Below are positions 15,536 to 24,902 of a stretch of 64,000 bases of DNA, piece after piece (positions within the stretch are counted from its first letter, which is position 1; every line of letters begins with the position of its first letter). Location of the stretch: NCBI GenBank assembly GCA_947488595.1, contig CANKZI010000003.1, forward strand, positions 1 to 64,000. Direction: 5' to 3'. The stretch comes from Flavobacteriaceae bacterium (GTDB lineage: Bacteria > Bacteroidota > Bacteroidia > Flavobacteriales > Flavobacteriaceae). Made by a program: the position numbers and the translations under genes. The notes below the pieces were generated by a model that was not told the DNA's origin, did no database searches, and worked only from the letters and a program-made list of their open reading frames with translations.

Positions 15536-17428
15536 TCAACTTTTGGTCAACACCAAAGCCGATTTATAAAAGTCATAGGCCGTATTGATCAAATCGCGAT
15601 AATCATTGTATTTTTCTTTTCCGAGATAGGTGAAATTATAAAATTCTTCTATCGAAATGCGAAGCACATTGCCTTCAATTTTTGCCGTTGAGATAAATTT
15701 ACCAATAGTTTCATTTGCTTCATTTTTTATCTCTTTGTCAAATAAAAGATTGTTTAAACTTGATACCGAGTAACCATCCGGAATTGTGAAATTTATTTTA
15801 TGGTTGTATTTTTTCGGATAGGTCAGTACAATCGGATTGCTGCGTTCCGTTTCTTGGTACAAATTGGTTTGATCGCCCAAAACTTTACCGAGTGTAATCA
15901 AATAATTTTTACCGGCATTTTCTATCCATGATTCTTTGATCTGCACTTGTGTGTCGAAAGTAAAAGGTTTGTCATCGTCATAATTGAATTTGTATTCTTT
16001 ATTTTCAAAAGTATGCTTTTTTACTTCGACATCACTTTCGCTAAAAACCACATCTTTTATGAATTCATTGATCTTGTCTTCTTTGATGTTTTTGATGACA
16101 CTGCGATAATAAAATCCTCTGTAGCCCGTAAAACTGCTTTTTTTGTTAACCAAAACCGTTTCCATATCGTCGTCGATAGTGATTGTGCTTTCGGTTATAT
16201 TAACGTTGTCATCCATTGAAACGCCTCCAATTTTATCAAATGTGTAGTCTACTTTTCCTTTCTTTCCCTTTTGGTAAAAAACAGCTTCGTTATCTATACA
16301 AACCGAATTTGGCGGACCATAAGGCATCCAGTAATAAAACGGAGACAGGTATTTTTTGGTTTCAGGAATGTAAATCATGATTTCAGAAAGCGTCGCTGGA
16401 ACTACCAAGCTGTGATTAAAAGCATCCTCAAATTTATCTGTCGAAGCAATAAACTGATAAGGAATTTTCAAATAGTCTAAAACATCTTTATACAAATAAA
16501 GCACCATGCGTGGTGTCATTTTTTTAGTTTCGAAAATTTTTCTGTACGAAATTTGCTCGTCCAATTCGACATTTTCCTTCAAATAAATGTCCATTTTTTT
16601 TAATCTTTCGTCAAGCGGAATTGTGGTATCATCGAGCTTTTGTTCTTCGATGAAATCGCGTACCATTGATTTTGCGTTTACGCCGTCGGCAAAATTGTTA
16701 AGCGAATAGTAAAACGAATCGAAATCATAATTGAAATTACTATCCACATAAAAATACAATTTCGCCAAATTGGCAATGTTGGTCGCATTGCGTTCTGATT
16801 TATAAGCAGGCAAATTCGTCATCGTACAAATATGGTTTCCGTTCACATAACTTTTTTCGATTCCGTTGTAAGTTGCGATAAAAGTTTGACCTTGACTGAT
16901 GCTATTGATTTGAAATTTTCCGTCTAAAAGCGGAATATCTCTCTGAAAATATTCGGTGCCACTAAATTCAGGATAGTCTTTAATAACATAATAATATTCG
17001 ATAATATCACCTTTCTCTACGCCTTCAAACACAAATTGTCTCTCGTCTGAATCGTCTTTTTCGAGAATTCGCTCTTTGGGTAATTCCTCAATTTTCCCAT
17101 TAGATTTGATTACACGCACTTTCAAATCGCGGTAATCACGCACATATTTTTTACTGATTGTTACTTTGTTGTAATCGTTAATACCTTCTTCTTTTAGAAT
17201 TTTTATCGCTTGGTGTTTTACCACAAAAGCCTTGTAAGCATAACCACCAATTCGGTTGTCATAAAGTCTATAATCTTTTAATATCACTGCTGGATAGTTC
17301 TGAAATGCGACTGGAATTTCTTTAAAATTAGGCACTTCGTCCCATTTGTAATTTTTTACTTCTTCTGATTTTATTTGTGAAAATCCGAATTGTGAAAGCA
17401 ACAATAAAAAAAGGAATAGGTTTTTCAT
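15536..17428 (-). CDS. Secreted DUF3857 protein, transglutaminase-like domain without Cys
   Basis: The second of two adjacent related genes. The ATG at 17428 (630 aa) gives a signal peptide (MKNLFLFLLLLSQFGFS, then Q); the longer frame to 17503 would overlap the upstream gene. After a DUF3857 beta-sandwich region comes the area where the sister protein has its transglutaminase Cys in YGDCKD; here it reads MTPRMVLYLYKDVLDYLKI with no Cys, while FNHSLVV retains a His. The domain is therefore probably non-catalytic. A C-terminal beta-rich DUF2569/DUF3858-like part follows. Eight bases separate it from the upstream gene, so the two are co-transcribed and their products may work together in the periplasm. 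Confidence 0.8.
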   Translation of the reverse strand: MKNLFLFLLLLSQFGFSQIKSEEVKNYKWDEVPNFKEIPVAFQNYPAVILKDYRLYDNRIGGYAYKAFVVKHQAIKILKEEGINDYNKVTISKKYVRDYRDLKVRVIKSNGKIEELPKERILEKDDSDERQFVFEGVEKGDIIEYYYVIKDYPEFSGTEYFQRDIPLLDGKFQINSISQGQTFIATYNGIEKSYVNGNHICTMTNLPAYKSERNATNIANLAKLYFYVDSNFNYDFDSFYYSLNNFADGVNAKSMVRDFIEEQKLDDTTIPLDERLKKMDIYLKENVELDEQISYRKIFETKKMTPRMVLYLYKDVLDYLKIPYQFIASTDKFEDAFNHSLVVPATLSEIMIYIPETKKYLSPFYYWMPYGPPNSVCIDNEAVFYQKGKKGKVDYTFDKIGGVSMDDNVNITESTITIDDDMETVLVNKKSSFTGYRGFYYRSVIKNIKEDKINEFIKDVVFSESDVEVKKHTFENKEYKFNYDDDKPFTFDTQVQIKESWIENAGKNYLITLGKVLGDQTNLYQETERSNPIVLTYPKKYNHKINFTIPDGYSVSSLNNLLFDKEIKNEANETIGKFISTAKIEGNVLRISIEEFYNFTYLGKEKYNDYRDLINTAYDFYKSALVLTKS

Positions 17429-17436
17429 TTGGTAAA

Positions 17437-19320
17437 TTAGTTTTTTGTCAGTATGACGTTTTGGTTGTATTGTTTGGTTATATTTTTTATAGCCGAATTC
17501 CAAGCCTCGAAATTATTTTTTTCTAATAATAAAAGATCAATCGCCATTTTTTGTGTAACGATAAGTTGGTTGCCTTTTATCGAATAATCGATGCTTGCCT
17601 GCACCAACTCTGATTTGAAAGTGAAATTTTCGGGTTTGAATTCGACTTTATAACCCTCTGGAATTTGCATTTCATACTCAAAATCGTAGGATTTTTTAAA
17701 GTCAAACGCAATGGGTACTTTTCTTTTTTCGGTATCAATTCTTGAATCAGAATACGGGAAAAATAAAATCGGCTTAAATAGCAATTGATTGTCCAACTGT
17801 TTTACCCATTTTTCGATTGCAAAATCACAATTGATTTCGAAGGCATTTTGCGACAAATCTTCATTTTTCACTTCTAAATTTGAAGTGCTGATATTTTCAA
17901 TAAATCGAGCAAAATAGTCTTTTAAAACCTCACTTTTTTCGGAAGTAGATTTATAATAACCCATAAACTGAGACTTTACAAAACCATTCAGATACAAATT
18001 GGCTTTTCCAACCAACTTATTTCCATCAAATTGCAACTTAATTTTCCCAACTGTTTTGTTCTTTTCGGCCGCAATAACTGGCACAGGAACAATAGTATGT
18101 TGTGTTGCATCTATTTTTAACAAAGCTTGTTTGCCCTGAATGAAAGGCGTAAATCCCGGAAACAAAGTATATTGTCCAGTCGCGTCAAGAAAAATATATT
18201 CGTTATTGATTTTTGCAACCGCAATCATATGATTGTCGACAATCGGCGTAGGCACTTTTTCGTACGTATAATTGTTATGACGCGTGCCAATCCATGCGAT
18301 ATGACATTCGATTCCTGCATAATTCATCATTTCATTAAGCAAATTGGCCATGTCTTTGCAATCGCCATATTTCTTTTGATAGACATCGGCGGCTTCACGC
18401 GGAATAAAACCGCCCATTCCGTCTTCAAAAGCTACATAATTGACTTTGCTTTGCACATAATCAAAAATGGCTTTGGCTTTGTCGAACTCAGATGCTAGGC
18501 CTTTGGTAAGTTCATTGGTTTGGATTTTAACTTGTGCCTGATCGGTTTTGTTGATGTCTTTTATGGTTTTATAATAAAAGTTGTACAAATTATCAACCGA
18601 TCCAAGTACGTTTTGTACACCTTCAACCGCTTTATAATTTTTAATATAAAAAATCAAATGCGGACTAAAATAAGAATTACTCGGTGCATCTTCAAAACGC
18701 TCTTCTTTCTCGCTATCATTCAATTGCCATGTATAAGTGGTATAATTGCCCTCGGTAGCCGATGAAAAAGCTATTTTTTCGGTTTCATTGCCTTGCAAAA
18801 CATAGCCTATCTCTAATTCTTTTGCGACTTTTAAAACTATTTTTGAAGACTTGCAATCTAAAAAATCTTTAAAATAATAATTGTCTAATAATTGTGGTGA
18901 TTTGAATTCTTTTTTGAAGGAAGAATAGGTTTCGGAACCTTCTTTTAAATTCTCAAAATAATAATATTTGAACTTCATATCGTGGTAGAAAATATTTTCT
19001 ATTTCGACATCTTGCGTAAAAATATTACGGACTTTATCTTTTTTATTTTCTGGAGAAATGCTAAAAGCTTCAATCTCTGAAACGGTTTCAAACGAATCGG
19101 TATAGTTAATGCGATTGGCACGCACGGCATCGTCGTCTTTATCGCCTACCCATTTTCGCTCTTGAGAGAATAAGGCAATTGAAGGTTTGTTGTTTTTTAT
19201 ATCAATCGTATAATAATCTTCTTTACTTATGACATAAGATTTTGGTTTGCTGCTTTGTGCTGAAGCGTTCAAATGTAAGGTTAAAGACACGAATAAAATA
19301 AAAAACCGATAGGATTTCAT
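17437..19320 (-). CDS. Secreted DUF3857 transglutaminase-like protein
   Basis: A 627-residue periplasmic or surface protein with signal peptide MKSYRFFILFVSLTLHLNA. The N-terminal half is the DUF3857 domain; the middle is a transglutaminase/protease-like domain with the full triad: Cys321 in YGDCKD, His in DNHMIAV and Asp in FLDATG. The C-terminal third is beta rich. Substrate is unknown; such proteins occur in pairs or triples across Bacteroidota. It is the first gene of a two-gene unit with the Cys-less paralogue. Confidence 0.85.
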   Translation of the reverse strand: MKSYRFFILFVSLTLHLNASAQSSKPKSYVISKEDYYTIDIKNNKPSIALFSQERKWVGDKDDDAVRANRINYTDSFETVSEIEAFSISPENKKDKVRNIFTQDVEIENIFYHDMKFKYYYFENLKEGSETYSSFKKEFKSPQLLDNYYFKDFLDCKSSKIVLKVAKELEIGYVLQGNETEKIAFSSATEGNYTTYTWQLNDSEKEERFEDAPSNSYFSPHLIFYIKNYKAVEGVQNVLGSVDNLYNFYYKTIKDINKTDQAQVKIQTNELTKGLASEFDKAKAIFDYVQSKVNYVAFEDGMGGFIPREAADVYQKKYGDCKDMANLLNEMMNYAGIECHIAWIGTRHNNYTYEKVPTPIVDNHMIAVAKINNEYIFLDATGQYTLFPGFTPFIQGKQALLKIDATQHTIVPVPVIAAEKNKTVGKIKLQFDGNKLVGKANLYLNGFVKSQFMGYYKSTSEKSEVLKDYFARFIENISTSNLEVKNEDLSQNAFEINCDFAIEKWVKQLDNQLLFKPILFFPYSDSRIDTEKRKVPIAFDFKKSYDFEYEMQIPEGYKVEFKPENFTFKSELVQASIDYSIKGNQLIVTQKMAIDLLLLEKNNFEAWNSAIKNITKQYNQNVILTKN

Positions 19321-19425
19321 ATACGGATAGTAAAGTTTTAGGTAAGGCTCATTTTTAGCAAACTAACAAAATAATTAGGAAATATCCTGTAAATTTTGGA
19401 AGTTTTTGAAATGTAGAATTACTGC

Positions 19426-19992
19426 TTACAGATGGTCTCTTTTCCAACAATCTGCTACATGATCGTTGACCATTCCGGCAGCTTGCATGTGTGCATAAAC
19501 CACGGTGGAACCTACAAATTTAAAACCACGACGTTTTAAGTCTTTGCTCAATTTATCAGATAAAATTGAGGTTGCGGGTACTTCGGCAAGATTTTTTGGA
19601 TGATTATCTATAGGTTTTTGGTTCATGAATTTCCAGATGTAGGTTGAAAAACTACCAAATTCATTTTGTATTTCGATAAACGCGATAGCATTGGTAACTG
19701 CAGCTCTAATTTTTAGTTGGTTGCGAATTATTCCAGCATCTTGTAGCAAATTTTGAATTTTTTCTTCGTTATAAAGCGCTATTTTTTTGTAATCAAAGCC
19801 ATCAAATGCCAAACGAAAGTTCTCTCGTTTGCGCAGGATTGTAATCCAACTCAAACCCGCTTGAAAGGTTTCTAGAATAAGAAATTCGAATAATTTTTCA
19901 TCCTCGTAAACAGGTACACCCCATTCTTAGTCGTGGTATTTTTCATAAAGCACATCGCCAATACACCATTTGCAACGGTTTTTTTCTTGCAT
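19426..19992 (-). pseudogene. tag: DNA-3-methyladenine glycosylase I with premature stop
   Basis: Tag removes 3-methyladenine from alkylated DNA. From the ATG at 19992 the frame reads MQEKNRCKWCIGDVLYEKYH-D, then TAA at codon 22 (19929-19927), then EWGVPVYEDEK and on in the same frame to the end at 19426, including GLSWITILRKREN, DAGIIRNQLKI, KRGFKFVGST and NDHVADCW. Other Tag proteins read YHD-x-EWG here, so a single base change (for example GAA or AAA to TAA) explains it. The part that remains open from Met at 19854 lacks the N-terminal Cys and His expected to bind zinc. Start overlaps the upstream stop in TAATG. Either a recent pseudogene or a sequencing error. Confidence 0.85.
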
Positions 19993-20639
19993 TATTCAGT
20001 TGATAAATATTTTTTAATCCAATGATGACCTAAATAAATCATGGGCGTCAATACCACCGCAACACATAATTTAAAAGTATAACCAGTTAAAGCCGAACTT
20101 ATAAAAGTAGTGGTGTCAATTTTTCCAGGCAGCCAAAAAGCTATCCCTAAAACGATAAAAGAATCGAACACTTGTGATACCACTGTTGAACCTGTGGTAC
20201 GCAGCCATATTTTGCTTTCGCCTGTTCGCTTTTTTAAATACCAAAATAGACTAACATCAATCAATTGCGAAATTAAAAATGCGGCAATGCTTCCAACAAT
20301 AATCCACATGCTTTGTCCAAAAACCGCCGAAAACTGGCTGTCATTTACTGGACTTATGCCTGTTGCAGCTGGAATATTGATGGCAACCAATAAAATTATA
20401 AACGAATAAGAAATAAGGCCAGCCGTGATAAAAGATAGTTTTCTAACGCCTTTTTCGCCAAAATATTCATTGATTAAATCGGTGGTCAAAAAAACTATTG
20501 GCCATGGCACGATGCCCATACTCATTACAAAAGGGCCAATGTGAATGAGTTTTCCTCCGATAAGTTCGGCCACAATTGCATTGGTAATAAAAATCCCAGC
20601 AAGAATTATAAAAACAATTTCTTTTTTTGTTTTGAACAT
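19992..20639 (-). CDS. Queuosine precursor transporter (YhhQ family)
   Basis: Inner-membrane protein of the YhhQ/DUF165 family, which takes up queuosine precursors such as preQ0 or preQ1. The 215 residues form about six hydrophobic segments. Typical stretches: GGKLIHIGPFVMSMG, the conserved PIVFLTTDLINEYFGEKG and GSTVVSQVFDSFIVLGIAF. The gene for epoxyqueuosine reductase lies just upstream, which supports a queuosine role. Its stop codon shares a base with the tag start. Confidence 0.9.
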   Translation of the reverse strand: MFKTKKEIVFIILAGIFITNAIVAELIGGKLIHIGPFVMSMGIVPWPIVFLTTDLINEYFGEKGVRKLSFITAGLISYSFIILLVAINIPAATGISPVNDSQFSAVFGQSMWIIVGSIAAFLISQLIDVSLFWYLKKRTGESKIWLRTTGSTVVSQVFDSFIVLGIAFWLPGKIDTTTFISSALTGYTFKLCVAVVLTPMIYLGHHWIKKYLSTE

Positions 20640-20654
20640 AAATAAGATTTAATT

Positions 20655-20662
20655 CAAATTTA
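20655..20662 (-). promoter_or_regulatory. Promoter -7 element of the queuosine transporter gene
   Basis: Minus-strand TAAATTTG, 15 bases before the ATG at 20639. Confidence 0.5.
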
Positions 20663-20769
20663 ACTTTTTATTTTTGGGAAAGGGTTTTGAACAATTGTTA
20701 ATGTTCGCAAGAGTTCCAAAGTAATTTAAATGGATTGTAAACGCTGCTATTCATTTGGCCAATCGGATG

Positions 20770-21699
20770 CTATTGTTTTAAAAAATCAATATTTTTTTTG
20801 AGTCCTTCGAACTTGGTCCGTTTGATTGCTGAATTCTTGAAAACGGCAGTGAATGTTTCCTGTGTTATTTCTTCCCAATCTTTTTTTGACATCACAAGTA
20901 TTTCGGGATTCGGGTTAAAAAGTGGCTGCTTGTGTGGTTTTGAGAATTTATTCCACGGACAAACATCTTGGCAAATGTCGCAACCAAAAGCCCAATCGTC
21001 GAATTTTCCTTTCATTTCTGGCGGAAGGTTGTCTTTGAGTTCTATCGTAAAATAAGAAATGCATTTGCTGCCATCAACAACATAAGGCGCGACAATGGCA
21101 TCGGTTGGGCAAGCATCGAGGCAAGCGGTACAGCTTCCGCAATGATCGGTTACAGCATGATCGTATTCGAGTTCGATATCAACTATCAATTCGGCAATAA
21201 AATAAAAAGAGCCCACTTGTTTTGTGAGCAAATTGCTATTTTTTCCAATCCATCCCAAACCACTTTTTGCGGCCCAAGCTTTGTCAAGTACAGGAGCCGA
21301 ATCGACAAAAGCACGTCCGTAGACTTCACCGATTTCGTTTTGAATGGAGAACAATAATTCTTTTAATTTTTCTTTGATTACAAAATGGTAATCCTGACCA
21401 TAAGCATACTTTGAGATTTTGTAGCTGTCTTGGTTTTGTAATTCAGCCGGAAAATAATTGAGCAATAGAGAAATTACGCTTTTGGCTCCTTCGACCAATA
21501 AAGTTGGATCAAGACGTTTATCGAAATGGTTTTCCATATATCCCATTTGCCCGTGCATGTTGCGATTGAGCCAAGCTTCGAGTCGCGGTGCTTCGGCTTC
21601 TAGAAATTCGGCTTTGGAAATGCCGCACGAAAGAAAGCCGAGGCGTTTTGCTTCGGATTTGATGAAGGAAGTATGTGTGTTATTAGCAGTCATCTGCAT
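20770..21699 (-). CDS. queG: Epoxyqueuosine reductase
   Basis: Cobalamin- and Fe-S-dependent reduction of epoxyqueuosine to queuosine, the last step in making this wobble base on tRNAs with GUN anticodons. The protein is 309 aa, the shorter QueG form without HEAT repeats. Two 4Fe-4S motifs are present: [16 protein letters not shown] and [11 protein letters not shown]. The catalytic-site stretch [19 protein letters not shown] is intact. Starts at 21699 or 21693 are equally possible. It lies next to the queuosine precursor transporter. Confidence 0.95.
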   Translation of the reverse strand: MQMTANNTHTSFIKSEAKRLGFLSCGISKAEFLEAEAPRLEAWLNRNMHGQMGYMENHFDKRLDPTLLVEGAKSVISLLLNYFPAELQNQDSYKISKYAYGQDYHFVIKEKLKELLFSIQNEIGEVYGRAFVDSAPVLDKAWAAKSGLGWIGKNSNLLTKQVGSFYFIAELIVDIELEYDHAVTDHCGSCTACLDACPTDAIVAPYVVDGSKCISYFTIELKDNLPPEMKGKFDDWAFGCDICQDVCPWNKFSKPHKQPLFNPNPEILVMSKKDWEEITQETFTAVFKNSAIKRTKFEGLKKNIDFLKQ

Positions 21700-21775
21700 T
21701 AGGGATTGTAGTGGAAAACCCGCAGCGCAGCGAGGATTTGAAGCGTAAAGCCCGACCCGAAGGGAAATGCCCTAA
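21700..21775. repeat. Interspersed palindromic element, copy C (divergent)
   Basis: Fills the whole gap between queG and ruvB. On the minus strand it reads GGGCTTTACGCTTCAAATCC, a GC-rich hairpin CGCTGCGCTGCGGG, then TTTTCCACTACAATCCCTAA: the same plan (GGCT..CGCT..ATC, hairpin, GGNTTNCCNCT..ATCCC) as copies A and B but clearly more divergent. It overlaps the ruvB stop codon. Confidence 0.5.
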
Positions 21776-22794
21776 AAAAGTCCACCTTGCATATTGGCTT
21801 TTATTTTTCCTAAGTGCTTATATGCTTTTTCGGTAACTTCTCTACCTCGTGGCGTTCGCATGATAAATCCTTCTTGAATCAAAAAAGGTTCATAGACTTC
21901 TTCGATGGTTTCGCTGCTTTCGGAAACTGCCGTAGCCAAAGTTGACAAACCGACTGGTCCACCTTTGAATTTATCTATGATGGTGTTGAGGATTTTGTTG
22001 TCCATTTCATCAAGACCGTGCGCGTCAACATTGAGGGCTTTTAGCGAATAACGCGCGATTTCGATATCGATTTTGCCATTGCCTTTGATTTGTGCAAAGT
22101 CACGAACGCGGCGCAAAAGCGCATTGGCAATACGTGGTGTCCCGCGACTTCTTCCGGCGATTTCTATGGCAGCTTCCATGGTTATTGGCATTTTGATAAT
22201 GGCGGCGCTACGTTCGATTATGGTTGTAAGCAATTCGGTAGTGTAGTATTGCAATCGGCTTTGGATACCAAACCGTGCCCGCATCGGCGCGGTAAGTAAT
22301 CCAGATCTTGTGGTTGCCCCAACGAGCGTAAATGGATTAAGATTGATTTGTACACTTCGGGCATTGGGCCCCGATTCAATCATGATGTCTATTTTGAAAT
22401 CTTCCATAGCCGAATACAAATATTCTTCGACAATTGGACTCAAACGGTGAATCTCATCAATAAACAACACATCCCGTTCTTCGAGATTGGTCAATAAGCC
22501 GGCCAAATCTCCGGGTTTGTCTAAAACTGGCCCCGAAGTAATTTTGATGCCAACACCCAATTCATTGGCTAAGATATTGGCCAAAGTTGTTTTTCCCAAA
22601 CCTGGAGGGCCGTGAAAAAGCGTGTGATCTAAGGCTTCGCTTCGTTGGTTGGCAGCTTCTACAAAAACTTTTAGATTTTCTAAGACTTGGTCCTGACCTG
22701 CAAAATCGTCGAATGATAAGGGGCGTAATTTTTTTTCGATATCCAATTCCTCGAAATTATAACCTTTGTTGGTTGGATCTAGATTTTCGTTCAT
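21772..22794 (-). CDS. ruvB: Holliday junction branch migration ATPase RuvB
   Basis: AAA+ hexameric motor that works with RuvA to move Holliday junctions. It has the full length of 340 aa. Walker [10 protein letters not shown] near residue 62, Walker [10 protein letters not shown] near 110, sensor 1 [18 protein letters not shown] near 157-174, and the C-terminal winged helix ending in [16 protein letters not shown] promoter match ends only four bases before the ATG, so the message may be leaderless. No ruvA or ruvC lies nearby, as is common. Confidence 0.98.
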   Translation of the reverse strand: MNENLDPTNKGYNFEELDIEKKLRPLSFDDFAGQDQVLENLKVFVEAANQRSEALDHTLFHGPPGLGKTTLANILANELGVGIKITSGPVLDKPGDLAGLLTNLEERDVLFIDEIHRLSPIVEEYLYSAMEDFKIDIMIESGPNARSVQINLNPFTLVGATTRSGLLTAPMRARFGIQSRLQYYTTELLTTIIERSAAIIKMPITMEAAIEIAGRSRGTPRIANALLRRVRDFAQIKGNGKIDIEIARYSLKALNVDAHGLDEMDNKILNTIIDKFKGGPVGLSTLATAVSESSETIEEVYEPFLIQEGFIMRTPRGREVTEKAYKHLGKIKANMQGGLF

Positions 22795-22798
22795 TTTA

Positions 22799-22806
22799 CA
22801 AAGATA
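22799..22806 (-). promoter_or_regulatory. Promoter -7 element of ruvB (leaderless?)
   Basis: Minus-strand TATCTTTG fits TAnnTTTG, and the A of the ruvB ATG is five bases after its final G, about where transcription would begin. Confidence 0.45.
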
Positions 22807-23031
22807 AAAAAAGTTAGTACCGAATTCGGATTGGATTTAAAGTTAATAATTTACAAGTAACCGATCGCCAAATGGGTTGTCAGTCGGGATGCTTGATGAG
22901 GTATTAGACTTCATATATATACAAATGATTCCCATACAATGTTTACTTTGTTAATAGCAAATTCTTTGGCGTTTTCCAGTGGTGAATAAATATTTACTAA
23001 ATATAGAAAATAAACCCCATATTGGAGTAAA

Positions 23032-23060
23032 AAAAAACCTTTCGATTAGGAAAGGTCTTT
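23032..23060 (-). terminator. Terminator of the act-cox operon
   Basis: ACCTTTC (23037-23043) pairs with GAAAGGT (23050-23056). On the minus strand the stem runs into a long T tract (A residues 23029-23036), 15 bases after the cytochrome oxidase subunit I stop. Confidence 0.85.
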
Positions 23061-23070
23061 ATATAATGTA

Positions 23071-24870
23071 TTAATGATTTAAAACTTCTTCGCCTTCTTT
23101 CATGGGTACATTTTGAGGTACAAAATCTTCATCATGACCAGGTTTACTGTAATCGTAAGGCCATCTGTGCACTTCAGGGATTTCTCCATGCCAATTTCCA
23201 TGAATGTGTTCTATTGGTGCAGTCCACTCTAAAGTGTTGGAATTCCATGGGTTCTGCACGGTTTTCTTTCCGTAAAAAATACTACTGAAGAAGTTGTATA
23301 AAAATACCAATTGAAAAATACCCCCAATTAATGCGAACATTGTTATTAACACGTTTACATTTTGTAAATCGTCAAATAAAGGAAAGTTAGTATTGGTATA
23401 ATAACGTCTTGGAAGTCCTGCCATTCCTATAAAATGCATCGGAAAGAAAACACCATAAGCACAGATTGCGGTAACCCAAAAGTGTAGGTATCCTAAATTT
23501 TTGTTGAGCATTCTTCCAAACATTTTTGGGAACCAATGGTAAACACCAGCAAATAAACCATAGAGTGCAGAAATACCCATTACTAGGTGGAAGTGCGCTA
23601 CTACGAAATAAGTATCATGTACATTTATATCAAGTGTACTATCGCCGAGAATAATTCCGGTTAAACCACCTGTTATGAATGTTGAAACCAATCCGATTGA
23701 AAACAACATGGCGGGATTGAGTTGCAGATTACCTTTCCATAAAGTGGTAATATAATTAAATGCTTTTACTGCAGAAGGAATAGCAATTAATAAGGTTGTA
23801 AATGTAAACACAGACCCTAGGAATGGATTCATTCCAGAGATAAACATGTGGTGACCCCAAACAATTGTTGATAAAAACGCAATAGCCAATATAGAAGCAA
23901 TCATTGCTCTGTAACCGAAAATTGGTTTACGAGAATTGGTCGCTATAACTTCAGACGTAATTCCTAGAGCCGGTAACAAAACAATATAAACTTCGGGATG
24001 ACCTAAAAACCAAAATAAGTGTTCAAATAAAACAGGAGAACCACCTTGGTAATGTAGTACTTCACCAGCGATATAAATATCAGATAAGAAGAAAGAAGTT
24101 CCGAAACTTCTGTCCATTATTAGCAATAATGCAGCTGATAGTAATACAGGAAAAGAAATAATACCGATAATAGCAGTTACAAAGAAAGCCCAAATAGTAA
24201 GTGGCAATCTTGTCATTGACATTCCTTTTGTTCTAAGGTTGATAACTGTAACTACATAATTTAATGAACCCATTAAAGAGGAAGCAATAAAAATCGCCAT
24301 AGAAACCAACCACAAAGTCATTCCCATTCCAGAGCCCGGAATTGCTTGTGGCAAAGCGCTGAGTGGCGGATAAATTGTCCATCCCGCAGAGGCTGGACCT
24401 GATTCGACAAACAAAGAGCAAATCATTATGACACTCGAAAGAAAGAAAAGCCAATACGAAATCATGTTCATGAATCCTGACGCCATATCACGTGCGCCAA
24501 TTTGTAGTGGAATTAATAGATTACTAAAAGTTCCACTCAAACCTGCAGTTAACACAAAGAAAACCATTATCGTGCCGTGAATGGTAACCAAAGCGAGGTA
24601 AATATCGTTTCTCATTACGCCGTTTGGAGCAAATTTGTCTCCAAGGATAAAGTTAAATATCCTGAAAGATTCTTCTGGCCACGCCAACTGCATTCTAAAA
24701 AGCATCGACATTCCGATACCAATTACCCCCATTATTATACCTGTAATCAAGTATTGTTTAGCAATCATCTTGTGATCGATACTGAAGATGTATTTGGTAA
24801 TGAAAGTATCCTTGTGGTGGTGCTCGTGTTCGTGAGCATGTTCAAGTTCGTGTCCGTGATCGTGTGACAT
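23071..24870 (-). CDS. ctaD: Cytochrome c oxidase subunit I
   Basis: Catalytic heme-copper oxidase subunit in the inner membrane, reducing oxygen to water and pumping protons. The 599 residues give twelve or more membrane helices. Metal ligands are seen in HGTIMVFFVLTA (heme a His), WFLGHPEVYIVLLPALG (CuB His and the cross-linked Tyr), GHHMF (two CuB His) and VHDTYFVVAHFHLVMG (heme a3 and heme a His). The first 20 residues are strikingly His rich (HDHGHELEHAHEHEHHH). It is the last gene of the alternative complex III block, 32 bases after subunit II. Subunits III and IV are not next to it. Confidence 0.96.
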   Translation of the reverse strand: MSHDHGHELEHAHEHEHHHKDTFITKYIFSIDHKMIAKQYLITGIIMGVIGIGMSMLFRMQLAWPEESFRIFNFILGDKFAPNGVMRNDIYLALVTIHGTIMVFFVLTAGLSGTFSNLLIPLQIGARDMASGFMNMISYWLFFLSSVIMICSLFVESGPASAGWTIYPPLSALPQAIPGSGMGMTLWLVSMAIFIASSLMGSLNYVVTVINLRTKGMSMTRLPLTIWAFFVTAIIGIISFPVLLSAALLLIMDRSFGTSFFLSDIYIAGEVLHYQGGSPVLFEHLFWFLGHPEVYIVLLPALGITSEVIATNSRKPIFGYRAMIASILAIAFLSTIVWGHHMFISGMNPFLGSVFTFTTLLIAIPSAVKAFNYITTLWKGNLQLNPAMLFSIGLVSTFITGGLTGIILGDSTLDINVHDTYFVVAHFHLVMGISALYGLFAGVYHWFPKMFGRMLNKNLGYLHFWVTAICAYGVFFPMHFIGMAGLPRRYYTNTNFPLFDDLQNVNVLITMFALIGGIFQLVFLYNFFSSIFYGKKTVQNPWNSNTLEWTAPIEHIHGNWHGEIPEVHRWPYDYSKPGHDEDFVPQNVPMKEGEEVLNH

Positions 24871-24902
24871 ATTCTTTAACTTTAGATTTTATTAAAAGAT
24901 AA

